NCBI GenBank assembly: GCA_025449115.1
Contig: JAHLKC010000024.1
Coordinates: forward strand, 248,001 to 312,000
Length of the DNA stretch: 64,000 nucleotides
Direction: 5' to 3'
Source: Chytridium lagenaria
Taxonomy: Eukaryota > Chytridiomycota > Chytridiomycetes > Chytridiales > Chytridiaceae
Positions 49,901-61,965 of the stretch are shown here, one piece after another. Each line of letters begins with the position of its first letter. The stretch's first letter is position 1. The notes below the pieces were generated by a model. The model searched no databases and had not been told where the DNA came from. It was given only the letters and a program-made list of their open reading frames with translations. Made by a program: the position numbers and the translations under genes.

Positions 49901-52664
49901 ATCTTTTATATGCTGGCAGATGAGTATCCCACGGTATGTAGATTTTTATTTACAAAATGTAACATAGTATAGACATTCGTCGGTATCTTTGCTCGCCCCA
50001 TCAAAGTTCTGCAACCGACAAATCTCCTGCATAAATTTGTTTCGTCACCAGTAGTTGATCATATGGTGCTTACTGGGCTAAGTTGCGAGGATTTAGGAAC
50101 AATGATGGTTTGAACTGAAACTATCTCTTCTATTAAAGCTAACCTATTATCACGGCAGATGACATCGTTTGGTGGGAAATTTTATTGAACAATCCCTTCT
50201 GACGGGTAATTAAATACTGATGTGTTTTTAATTGACGGCGCCACAGAAATACACACACAAACACGGGGAAACTTATTGCAGACAGATGCGATCATAAGAC
50301 ACCTTATGGACCATTCTTCGGACTTCATTGAAATTAGCGACGAAGGGGAAATTAGAAGCACAAATCCTGAGATTCTAAGTCAATTTTTGACCAAATCCGT
50401 AGAAACGGTGATCATGGCACAATTTGATAGGTATGAATTTGTTTAATCTTTTATTTAGTATTGTATCAGGTTAACATCCGACTTTCAACCACATTTTACG
50501 ATATGCATCCGTTATTGGGCAATATTTTCAGCATAATGGAGCTTCAAATGCTCTTGCATGAAGAGAATCTTTCTGTCGATGAGATTAAAACTTTGATAAC
50601 TAAAAGTGATCAATTTGAGTTTTTAAAAGTCTTTCGCGATTCAAGTAAATCTGATGGTGGCTCTGGATTCATGGGGGGAAGTTTTTTTCCGACACATTAG
50701 TATTATGAATACAATTTATGGTAGTATTGCGTTTAGGTGAGTTTACCGTAGCCTTTTGGCATGCCTTTACGTAGACTTGACCTTTTTTTAATAATTTCAA
50801 CCGCAATGGTTTATTTTGAACATTTCACGTATCGATTTCTTCTTTTTCTTATTGCCTCAAGTGAGAGAGATATGTTGCACTTGCAAATGGCAAGTCATTA
50901 TGAAGAAGTTGCTGATGCAAACCCGGGGAAAAGGATTCAGATACTTCCAACAATCTGTTATCACTATTCTAGAACAGGAAAATTCCGCCAAAATTCTGGA
51001 ATGCAATGCGGAGCTTGGGTAAAAGTCTCTAATTTATTAACTTGTTTCCCGTCTTGCTGTTAAATACTTTCTTTAATATAGGTTTGAACTTGCGTCAACC
51101 TCTCTTTATCCGGAAGCTTTGAAAGCCCTATTTCGAGTGAAGGACTACCTTGAAGAGAACCGGGATGATCTTGAAAAATCGTTGGACGTCGACAAGAAAT
51201 ATCTTCTTGAACCTCATTTTAAATGCAAGCTTTATACGTACATTGCTCTTAGTCCATACAATGTTACGGCAGATTAAAGAAGGGAAGGAGATGGCGTTTA
51301 GCAGTTTAGAAATCGCCGGATTTACTCTGCCAACGACGGCTCGATCTGCAAAAAAGGCTAAGATTCAAGCTTTGAAAATATTGTCGGCTCCTGGCTCAAG
51401 TCGAGTAAAGGACGAAAAGACATAAAAGTTTCACAGAAGGCTCCAAAACACCTACAGCTTCCATGGTTCAATATTGTGAAAACTTCGTTACATTGGCGGG
51501 CTTATGGGGCTTATTTACGGTGTCTTGGATCCTGCACTGGGACCTCTTGTGCTTCTTTGGAATCTGTCGCACGCTCTCGTAACTTGTAGTTCTGATCCTA
51601 TTCACTGGTTCAAAATTACGGTGCTAACTGCCTTTGCTTTTGCTCAACAAACATCAACTTTTTTTCTCTCAAAAAAAGATGGTCAAAATTAGCGGCAACG
51701 TTTTGGTGTTATGTGACGAAAATGCCCGGGCATCTTTTCATTTATACGCCGCTCTTCTCCCAACTTTTTTTGGTGAAGCGAAGAGGCCGTTGAGGCCATT
51801 GATTTATTTGAAGCATTTTGGACGGAAAGAAGAGTTAAGACGGAATATATCAAAACCTTCGCCGCCGGTGCTTTTCATCCCCATCTAGGCGGCAATCTAC
51901 GAGAGGCTTAACGAAGCTTACTGACGAGTGGCTAGCGGAGATCAAAAAGCTAGATGTCATATACCTAACGGCGGCAGTTGGTCCGGTACAATTAGAGTCT
52001 TTCTACGTCGGGAACCTTCAGTTATTTGATAAATACCAAAAAATTGATCTCGAAGATGCAGCAAAGGTGCCCGATTCGGTCCTGTTTCGACTCGGGACTT
52101 TACGGAAACTCTCTGCAGTTATGCGCTTGATGCTGGTTGATGAACCAGCGCTGTCGATTTTCAACGCGGGTAGAGAGGCGATTGATGCTCTCTCACAGCT
52201 GACTGTGTCATGCAATCACCATGCAGGCCTGAATGTCTGTATCGTTGTCTGCGTGGCGTTTACATCCGTGGATCTCGTGGCGTCTAGCATCACCACAGAG
52301 GCAATTACCGCTGCGATCCGTTCATTAACAGATATTATCGCGAGTTGTAAAAATCCATCAAAGCATTCATGCTTTTGAAGTTTGGTCGCCATGCTGGCCA
52401 TTACGGCTCGCTTTCATCTGTTAAAACCAAAACCAAAAGCGTCCGTGTAATCAGCAAGTAATGAAGCTTCGAGAAATGAAATCCAAAATGCAACCAGGAG
52501 GAGAGCTTTCTTTTCTTGGTGCTATTTGCTGTGCACTATTGGGAATTTCGTCTGAGGACAAGAACGTTGGCCGCCTTCATAGTAATCGCGCTCAAGCCAT
52601 GTTTCATGAGATGGGAGCGAATACTCTAGAGAAGTGGGCTTCAGGAGAACTCCGGTTTCGCTGA
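46939..52664 (+). CDS. sAC-like class III nucleotide cyclase with NTPase module, copy E (second subfamily)
   Basis: It starts MTNIQSFVADYVRRI at 46939 and ends with TGA at 52662-52664. Exons with good support are 46939-47067, 47129-47173, 47218-47283, 47319-47360, the 7-nt exon 47412-47418, 47456-47827, 47879-48043, 48100-48450, 48497-48540, 48600-48765, 48847-48971, 49032-49288, 49404-49436, 49477-49839, 49877-49933, 49973-50107, 50159-50205, 50247-50430, 50470-50736, 50862-51018 and 51082-52664. C1 has IDIAGYSSL and FLGDAILVTF; C2 has EYRTISILF, DDKGQSML and INVAARLL; Walker A is GESGMGKS and Walker B AILLDDAQ. Introns inside exons 3, 6 and 8, absent from A-D, and the lack of the intron before the YHY segment set E and F apart. 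The first 2.7 kb is clean; from about 49616 on at least ten one-base shifts occur, the densest at 51250-52380. Confidence 0.85.
48047..48076 (+). repeat. 15-bp tandem duplication inside an intron of copy E
   Basis: GAGAATCACGGGCAT occurs twice in a row directly after the donor site at 48044. Copy F lacks it. Confidence 0.85.
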
Positions 52665-53440
52665 AGGCGGCTTGATATCGTAACTAGTTCTCTAAGGGTG
52701 AATTGCGTCTATAATTAGATTCTGTTGTCATTTCACTTTCTTACTTCTCAATGTGCCCGTACTAATCATCTTTTAGTAAACCAGATTTGTGCACTTAGCA
52801 AAACGTGATTTGGGTATCACTGCGGTGCCTAATCATTTCTTTGGCTTGTCATTATTCAGGCATCTCGCATTGAGTAGCTTTTTTCCAGTCAAATGTCAAA
52901 GATGATTGATGGACATGCACAACCATCAGGCCCCATATCATAGTTCGAATTGAAAAGAATTTCGCATGCTTGCAGGTAGATTACAATATTTCTTGCGTTG
53001 AACGTATGAAGTTTTACTCTTATGAAAATAAATGGGTAGTTGGGACTTTATGTATAAATGGACTTAGACAAGACATTTTTTCTTAATGCTGGTCGCAAAT
53101 GTGTGATCTTCCACCAAAAGAGGAGGAAGCAACCGAGATAGTATGCTTGGACTACGACCATATTGAAGCAATTATGGCATTTGGTATTATTTCCCGCAAA
53201 ACGCCTTATAATGTTTTTAATTCTATAAAATCGTGTTTGGAAAAGCATCATAAATGTTTTACAAAAAGCATCCTGCTCACGATCTTCATGAACACAGGGA
53301 TAATACCTGTAATAGGAAGGGAGATTGACGTTTGCTGAACATCTTTTGCTGAGGATTGGCAATGCTTCAAACGGTAACCTTTATCCATTCGGCAACTTCC
53401 GGAGACTCTTTCAGTAACCAAGAGGGGATGTCGAAGCGGA
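52665..53440. other. Spacer between cyclases E and F
   Basis: This 776-bp A+T-rich stretch has no recognisable gene. A 104-codon antisense open frame (53048-53362) shows no domain and is probably chance. Confidence 0.5.
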
Positions 53441-56400
53441 ATGACGAACCTTCACAGCTTCGTTGCCGACTATGTCAGGAGGACGATTGCAAGCGAGGGG
53501 CGAAGGAAAGCAATGTTAGAAGTGCTGTCTAAAGGGGAGCCTTTTTGTGTTGAGGAGAATATGATCGTGGTCAGTGTTTATACAAATAGCCAACTTTCGT
53601 ATCATTAAGATCAGAAACGCATCTGACCAAGAATCTTCGCAACAGGCTATGGTTGATATCGCTGGCTATAGCTCGTTAGCGTCGACATTGGTAGGATTAA
53701 TTTTGAAACTTTGTTGACACTATTTAAGGAAGGATTAATGGGAAAACTTTCCTCAGAAGTGATAACTCAAACCGTCGGAAGCTATCTTGGAAAAGTATAT
53801 ATTTATTCTCAAAGAAAGGGTATCTAATTTACCAGATTGCTGAAGTAGTTTTTCAATATCATGGAGATATAGTCAAGGTAACAACATTCTAGTAGAGCCG
53901 AAAACTAATCTTGCTAAGTTCTTGGGTGACATAGCACGTTTAAATAGCATACTTATTACTTTATCAGGTGACGCTATACTAGTAAGCTTCTCCGCAGTGG
54001 ATCAAAATGAAGATCAGCAATCAGTCCGACGACGAGCTGTGTCGTGCTGTTTGGAGGTTCTCGTCAAATACCCAACACAGAAGATTCAGCTTGAAAGTTG
54101 GACGCAAATGCTAAGAGCTACAACAAAAGTAGAAAGGGGAACAAGAGACTATGATAGTGGGGCTGTAACGAGAGCGGAAGAGGGCCATCAGAAGTCGTAT
54201 AGCCTTTCGCTGCATGTGGCTTTAGCTGAGGGGCCAGGATCCCACGTTATTATTGGAGTTCCTTCTGAAAGACTCGATTATCTTGTTTATTCCGACAGCC
54301 TACGGAATCTTGGGAAGATGTTGGATGGGACGAAATCAGGTTTGCAATATTCGCGAAACCTTGATCCAACAATTTATTTTAAAAACAGGGGAAATGGGCA
54401 TACCTGTGGATCTAGCGCTTTCTCTGGAGCTGGAAGTCTTTGCTAGTCGGGCAGATAACGGCTTTTTCGTCTTAAATGGCGATCCTTTGAAGATGGCGTG
54501 GGACACTATCAAAGAATCTGGTGCAGTTTTGAAACCTATTTTAAAGCGCACAGGTGAGAAAGAAATGCTGGGAGTCTATTTTTAATACGATCTGAAGCCA
54601 TCTCCCGTTCGAATCTTGACATTTCAAGGTCGATGACGAAAACAAACAACGACGAGATTAAATTATTAAAGAACTTCGTTAATAAGTCCATCCTCTGGAG
54701 ATTAGATGAGCAGGTTGAGCCGGCTCAAGAAATTAGTGACAGCAGTTCTCAAGCCCGCAGAAGCTCGTTGAGGATACGAATGCCGGAAAAGGTTCTTAAC
54801 GGCGGGGTGATTAGGACGGAATATCGAACAATCAGTATTCTCTTTATTAAGATAAATGATACCTTCGATTCCATGATTGCCCAGAAATTGTTCACCTTTC
54901 TCCTCGACAAGCTAAAGACTTTTGATGGTGTTTTTCAACAATATTCAGGTTAGGATATACTTAATGGCGTTTATCTTAACCTCATTCAGTGGATGATAAA
55001 GGGCAAAGCATGCTGGCATGCTTTGGGCTTCCGGTAAATACAAAATACTCCAGACTTTATGTTATCTAATAGGATATCTCGCCATAGCCTTTCATCCATG
55101 AAAAGTGTGCACTATTTGCTGTTAAAGCAGGCGCTAGTTTTATGGCAGACCTCACGAAAGAGCACCTTAAGAGTATAACTGTAGGGATAACGACAGGCGA
55201 TATCTTATTTGGCACCGTGGGAACTGAGAATCGTCGAGACACTGCTCTTTTAGGTCAGAATTCGTTCGCTCGTTTTTAGGCTTTGTACAGAAATTATGGG
55301 GTTCTGCAATTATGCGTAATGTTTCTAAATCTCCTTTATTTCATTCTTTCCATTTAGGGGATATGATCAATGTCGCTGCTCGTTTGTTGTCTTTAAAGAA
55401 AGAGGGGACGATAGTAATGGACGAGTATACTAAAAATCTTGTCGAGACAGCCTTTCCGGTGGATGATCTGGGTCTTGTGAATGTCAGTATCAATTTAAGC
55501 GTTTCTGTATTTAAGTTACTATACTCAATCTAAACTCGACGTCTTTGTCATTTGTGGCTGGTTTAGTTAAAGGGGAAGGCTGCGCCTGTTCGAGTTTGGA
55601 ACATATCATCATTTACACCTCTTATTCGGCGAAAAACTATCTACCGTGACTTTTTGATACAAAACAAACTGGAAAGGGGGCGCCTTGAGAATGGTGTTGC
55701 CTCCTGGATGAATTCTCGACCAGAAAAGTGCATATTTCTTATTGAAGGAGAAAGCGGAATGGGAAAGTCCAATCTTTTATCTTTTCTACAGAGAATTCTT
55801 CGAACAAGTACCGTGGAGCCTTGGTACTTAGCATTTTCTTCTTATTATTCATTCTCCAACATTTTTGCCTGAACTTAAAACCTTTTTCATTATTAGTATC
55901 GCTCACGGTAGCGAAGTTGAGCAGTACAAGTAAGCCTGATTACATTTTATTTGGTTTCATTTTGTGGGCGGTTATTAATGAACATAAAAGTCCATACTTT
56001 GCAGTCCGCGAAGTATCACACAAATGATTCGTATGTCGCCAAAAACCGTTTCTCAAAGCTCGGAATCTCTTGCTCGTCTTTGACATTGGCCGAGGATCGG
56101 TTTTCGGGGGCGCTGAATCGCCATTCAATGTGAATGAAGTGAAGAGGATTCTTATTGAATGCAAAGAAAACCCCGCATATGCTGCACTTTGTGCAGCATT
56201 GTCTCTGGAAGCTCATCGTCAGGTAGAGAGACTTTCATGAAAGGGATGGATGCAGAAGGAAGGAAAACAATCTTAAAGTCAGTTATCGCTCGTATGCTCG
56301 CTTATCTTTCGCAAACAAAAAAGATGGCTATCCTGTTAATGATGTGCAGGTAGACACTTTATCCATCTTTGTACTCTGACAAGTGTAGTGGATTGATGCA

Positions 56401-59135
56401 ACTCGATGGAGATATTCTATTTGCTTGCTGATGAATATCCATCGGTATGCTTCGTAATAAGCCTATAAACTAAATATTATAGACTTTTATTGGCCTATTT
56501 TCCCGCCCGATAAAACTCTAGAAGCGACAAACTTCCTTCATAAATTTGCGGCTTCGTCAGTAGTTGATCACATGGTGCTCACCGGTTTGAGCTGCGAAGA
56601 TTTAGGAACAATGATGGTAAGGGCAACAGCGACAACTTTTGTAATTTAATGCTCACATCGCTATTATTTCAGGTTACATCGTTTGGTGGCAAGTCCATTG
56701 ACCAATCCATGTTGAATGGTAGTAAAGCACCTTTTATCATTGTATTGACCGTTATAGAAATATACAATCAAACACGGGAAATTTGCTTCAGACAGACGCA
56801 ATTATCAGATATCTTATGGATCATTCTTCGGATTACATAGAGATAAATGACGAAGGGTACATTCGGAACATAAATCCTGAGGTTCTCAGTCAATTTTTAA
56901 CGAAATCCGTGGAAACGGTGATTATGGCTCAGTTCGATAGGTATAACTGTTTTGAGTTGATCAATATATTTATCACTATAGGTTAACGTCCGATTTCCAA
57001 CATATTTTGCGTATGCCTCAGTACTGGGTCAATATTTTAGTATAGCAGAGCTTCAAATGCTCTTAAATGACGGGAATCTATCTGTTGATGATATCAAGGC
57101 GCTTATTACAAAATGTGATAAATTTGAATTTCTGAAAGTTTTTCGCGACTTCAACAAATCCGAAGCTGGCTCCGGATTTACTGGAGAGGTATTCTTCCGC
57201 CACATTAGTATTATGAATACAGTCTACGGAAGCATCGCGTACAGGTCCGTAATTTTATTATCCCTTTTTGCATTAAAATTGTCTCTTTATTACGATTACG
57301 TTATAGTGAAAGAGAGACGTTACATTTGCAAATGGCCTGTCACTACGAATCAATCGCCGATTCATTCCCTGCAAAAAGAACTCAAATACTTCCAACAATA
57401 TGTTACCACTACTTGAGAACAGGAAAGTCTGCAAAGATTCTAGAACGTAACGCGGAGCTTGGGTAAGAATCCCATTGTTCCTTTTCATCAACTGTATCTC
57501 GTCATTCTATAGAGTAGTACTGATCACTTCAAACTTTTAAATAGATTTGAACTTGCTTCCAGCTGCCTCTACCCAGAAGCTCAAAAAGCTCTTGTCCGAG
57601 TGAAGGAGTACATTGACGAAAATCGTTTAGGCCTAGAAACAACTTTGGAGGCGCATGAAAAATATCTTCTCGAGCCTCATTTTCAATGCAAGCTTTACTC
57701 GTATCTTGCTCTCATTTGCACAATGTTGAGGCAATTTAAAGACGGAAAGGAATTGGCGGTCAGCTCTCTCTTGCTCGCTGGTACACTTGGCCGTCGTCAC
57801 CTAAATTGGTGAAAAAGGGAACGACTCAAGCTTTAAAAAGATTTGTTCGTTCGTGGCTCAAGTCAAGCAAAGGTCGAAAAGATATAGAAGTCACGAAGAG
57901 AGACTTTAGGCACCTCCAGTTGCCTTGGTTTAATTTGGTGAAAATCTCGCTGAATTGTTTACTCTTGGGTCTCATATATGGTGCCGTAGATCCTGCGTTG
58001 GCGCCATTGACACTTCTTTGGAACCTTTCGCACGCTCTCGTCACTTGCAGCTCTGATCCAAATCAGTGGTTTAAAGTTACGGTTTTGACGGCGTATGCGC
58101 TGGCGCAACGGGGAACGTCCTCTACATTGCTTCTTTCTAAAAAGGCCATGATGGAGAGCGCTAAAATTAAGGCTCGATGTGATGATAATGTTCGAGCATA
58201 TTTCCATCTATTCGGGGGCCTTTTGCCCGTTTTTTTTTCTTAGAGTAGACGAGGCTATAATTGTTTCCAAGTCCTTCGAGCAATATTGGATGGAAAGAAG
58301 AGTCAAATCGGAATACATCAAATATTTCGTAGCTGGCACGATACACCCACAACTTCGCGGAGTCTTCAATAGCACTTTGACGAAAGTTACAGATGAATGG
58401 GTAGTAGAAATGAGGAAGTTGGATGTGGTATACTTGGCGGTAGTTGTGGGGATCCTGCAACAGGAATCGTTTTATTTGGCAGACCTTACGTCTTTTGAGA
58501 AGTATCGCAAGATCGAACTTGAGTATGCAGCAAAGATACCCGACGCTATGGTGATGAGGCTTGGAAATCTGCGGAGAAACAATGTTATGCTGCATACGAT
58601 GCTCACCTCTAAATCAGGCTTGGCCGTTTTGAATGCAGCAAGAGACACGCTTGAAAACCTTATGCAGTATTCCGTTAGTTTTCACCATCACGGGACCTTT
58701 GTTTATTGCTTCCTTACCTGCATAGCCTTTACCTCTGTTGATCTTCTGGCCCCGAGTATTCCCGCAGAGTCGGTAAAGCTTGCCGTCGTAACCATCGAAT
58801 CCATGATTGCGAAACTCAAGCTTATTAAGCATCACTCATACTTTGGAAAGTTTGGAACAATGTTGATGGATGTTGCTCGCTTTCACTTGATAAAAGCCAA
58901 AGCTAAAAGTATTCGCCCTATCAAGAGAATAATGAATTTAAAGGACGTCAAACCAAAGATTCAACCTGGAGGAGAGCTTGGATTAATCGGTGCTATGTGC
59001 TGCGCGCTGATTGGACTTTCATCTCACGATGATAACACACGACGCCTCAATAGTCGCCGTGCTCAATCCATGTTCAGTGAGATGGGGTCGCCCACATTGG
59101 AGAAATGGGCCGTGGGTGAACTGCGATATCAATGA
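53441..59135 (+). CDS. sAC-like class III nucleotide cyclase with NTPase module, copy F (second subfamily)
   Basis: It starts MTNLHSFVADYVRRT at 53441 and ends with TGA at 59133-59135, about 1,530 residues. Exons are 53441-53569, 53646-53690, 53729-53794, 53836-53877, the 7-nt exon 53919-53925, 53968-54339, 54389-54553, 54598-54948, 54990-55033, 55088-55253, 55358-55482, 55567-55823, 55897-55929, 55991-56349, 56389-56444, 56483-56616, 56673-56718, 56758-56940, 56982-57244, 57307-57462 and 57545-59135. C1 has VDIAGYSSL and FLGDAILVSF; C2 has EYRTISILF, DDKGQSML and INVAARLL; Walker A is GESGMGKS. The Walker B region reads AILL-ND, with a probable missing base near 56335. Other shifts lie near 56025, 56098, 56195, 56404, 56515, 56781, 57030, 57783 and in the T9 run 58230-58238. 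The last 300 residues are uninterrupted. Confidence 0.87.
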
Positions 59136-59258
59136 AATGACATATACTTGTACATACACTCCATCTTTTGAAGACATGTAATTGAAACCGTTTATTGTTG
59201 TGTACTTTCGGAGTTGCATAATATTTATTTAATTTCTTTGAAACTTTGACAATTTGGC

Positions 59259-60990
59259 ATGTCAGCGGATTGCCTTGTCCTCTCCCAGGCCTTTCCTGCG
59301 TTGGGGCTGCCTTCAGACGCATGCTGCAATTCTACAGGCATTACATGCTCTCCTCAGGATGTAGTCACTGAAATGTAAGCGCATCACATGAATGTCTCAT
59401 CCTCACACTTAATTAACTCGTAACTTTATGCTGTCGCAGCATTCTCATCAATAAGAACCTTACTGGCCCATTGCCAAACTTGTCAAGTCTCAAAGAGCTT
59501 CGCCGGTTGAGTCTCGACGGCAATAGCTTCAGTGGTCCCCTTCCCTCAGGCCAATTTGAAGCGCTTAGAAAGCTCGAGGTTTTGGTATGTCTTTATTTCA
59601 TGCTTTCCCACTACTGTCATGTGTTGCTCATATCTTGCAGACACTTGACCTGAACAAAATCTCAGGGGAACTTCCTGCATCTCTTCAAAACACAAGCATC
59701 ATCAACTTGTAAGCCAAAGAATTTTAAAAAAAGACTCACGAAGTACTTGTTTAGGTCTTTGTTTAGCAATTTGCTTGAAGGCTCAATACCTGAATTTTTA
59801 AGCAAAATACCGTCCTTGAGAACGATTAACTTGGGAAACAATAGATTCAACGGGACGCTACCTAAGTCGCTCGGTCGTTTGAACCTCACCAGCTTGGATT
59901 TGGGAGGAAATCAAATCATTTCTAAAAGTTTCCCGAGTCTCCTTTACAACTTAACGAACCTGGAGCTACTGTAAGTAAACTTCGAATAATTTATTTCGTA
60001 GATTACTTCTCACACACACACATACAACCAGCATCTTATCTAGAAATAAAATCTCAGGTGCAATTTCGAACGATATCGGAAATTTAAGAAAGCTTCATTC
60101 TTTGTAAGTTTACATTAACATGTATGATATCGCATTAAGCTTCTACAACCAGACATTTGGATTCAAATCGTCTTCGTGGAAGGATACCGAAAAGCCTTCA
60201 GAATCTTAAAAACCTCAACGCTCTGTACGTCTTTGGTCATTTCGTCAATGTAAAGCCTAATATGATTTTAAACCAAAAAAAAAAGGGTACTTGCGAACAA
60301 CGAGTTTGATGGTAACATCCCATCGTCTTTTTCAAGCCTCAAGAATCTTGGACTTTTGTAAGTTACTTGAAACCATATCCTTATAACATGTTTATAGCGA
60401 CGTTCATAACAACTTACTCTTTGGCACCGTTCCACCATTCGTTTATACATTACCTTTCGTGTACGTCTTCATATTTTATCACATTTATAACAACTCCTTT
60501 CAGTCGCATAGATGGTAATTGCTTTACCGGTAACGATATAGACATCTCCAAAGCAACCCTCCGCGCCAAGGAAATCAAGTACGTAGTTTAAGCATTCTAC
60601 AAAAAACCCTGACATTACAAAAGTGTAACTCAAAAGGCAGAAGAGGTGTGCCGCAAAGTCAACCGCACTACCCGTCTACCCTCTACAGCATCATCTACTA
60701 CATTAGTACCCAGAACTCGCGCTTTCGATATTCCAACATCAGTTGATCATGCCCGCTCCTTGATCATCCACAAAGCTCAGCTACCACCACCCTCACCGCC
60801 TGCAATCATGGAGGCTTCTCATCCTGAACCACCTCCTATGAATATCGCTGTTTATGTTCCGTTGGGAATTCTCATTGCTGCAGTGATCACTGTTTTGGTT
60901 GTCTTATCGCGACGCCGGAAGAAGGCCCGGAGCAGCATGACGCCGTCGGATCATGGTACGGAAGTACCGATGATGAACCCGGATTTTTAG
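59259..60990 (+). CDS. Leucine-rich-repeat single-pass membrane protein (receptor-like), LRR1
   Basis: This is a putative surface receptor-like protein. The visible start is MSADCLVLSQAFPAL, a cysteine-containing cap (ACCNSTGITC) as found before plant-type LRRs; LRRs with the N-x-hydrophobic-x-G-x-hydrophobic-P pattern follow (NSFSGPLP, NRFNGTLP, NRLRGRIP, NEFDGNIP). Then come a cap with DGNCFTGND, a Thr/Pro-rich stalk and a membrane helix (YVPLGILIAAVITVLVVL) ahead of SRRRKK and a 29-residue cytosolic tail. Exons are 59259-59374, 59440-59584, 59641-59708, 59755-59970, 60032-60103, 60153-60224, 60286-60357, 60398-60460, 60504-60578 and 60637-60990 (TAG). Three 72-bp exons each encode one 24-residue repeat in the same phase. 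No signal peptide is visible at this start and the gene begins only 123 bp after the stop of cyclase F, so a first exon may be missing or unrecognised. Confidence 0.82.
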
Positions 60991-61965
60991 ATATGTAGAG
61001 GAAGTGGCATGGCATTCATATTAGTGGACTGTAAAAACCCAAGCAAACATATGTAGAATATGGTTTTAAAGCGTCATAAATATTTTAACCTTTTTGTTGA
61101 TTTTTTTTTTTTGGTTCGGATGATGTAGAATGTAAAGTGAAAAAAAAAGGTTCAGGTTTTCACTCAATCTCTTGCGTGTCCACGATCGAAGCAATTGACT
61201 CTAATCTGCCGTATTCTTTTTGAACGAAATTGACAGCAAAGTCTGGCTGATGCCAGGTATCACCGGCCGAAGACTTCTCCCACGCGCATTACCGCTGATG
61301 TAGTAAACCCTCAAACACCAACCACCACACCGCTAATTCTCGACCAAAGCAAATCGCACCTCCTTTTATTTATTTCATTCGTACATTGATTCTTAGAAAG
61401 CCTCACACCTACCTTACTGCGTCCACACCGTCTCAAAAAAACCCGATCACCCAGCCTCAAATCGTAGCGCGAACTTTACAACGCCATGTAGACGCCATCA
61501 CTGCTCGACGAAAAGCAAATGGCGATTGACGTTAAAGCGATGGCTGAGAAAGCTGGGACGTAGCCTTGCGATTTGTGTGGATGAAACAAAAAGTAACTTG
61601 GGTGTATGCACAAATCGTCACTATACAAAGCACATTATGGTTGTCACCGAAACATCCGTTAACCCAACTCCCGCCCATGAAACGGTTAAACTCAACCCTG
61701 GCTAGATACTCGAGCTGATGCAGTCGGTGACGATGACGACCGCGTCAGCTTTTAAAAACAAGCATAAGACAAAGAAAAAGGAGAAAACCTGTTTGATGTG
61801 TTCCTTGCATAAACAATGAAAGAAATATATAGCGTATTTCGGGATGGGTAAAGTTTCTACTGAATGAGGTTTTGATATTTGATAATGTTCGATACACAGA
61901 GAGATATTAAAAGGGGCAAACTTGGGGTGGCGGGGATACTGTATACAAGGGGTATGCTGGATAGT
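60991..61965. other. Intergenic region between convergent LRR genes
   Basis: I see no gene here. It should contain the 3' ends of LRR1 (+) and LRR2 (-). Confidence 0.5.

Noticed and set aside
53048..53362. 104-codon antisense frame in the E-F spacer
   Set aside because: No homology to the neighbours, no splice-linked continuation and no motif; likely chance in A+T-rich DNA.
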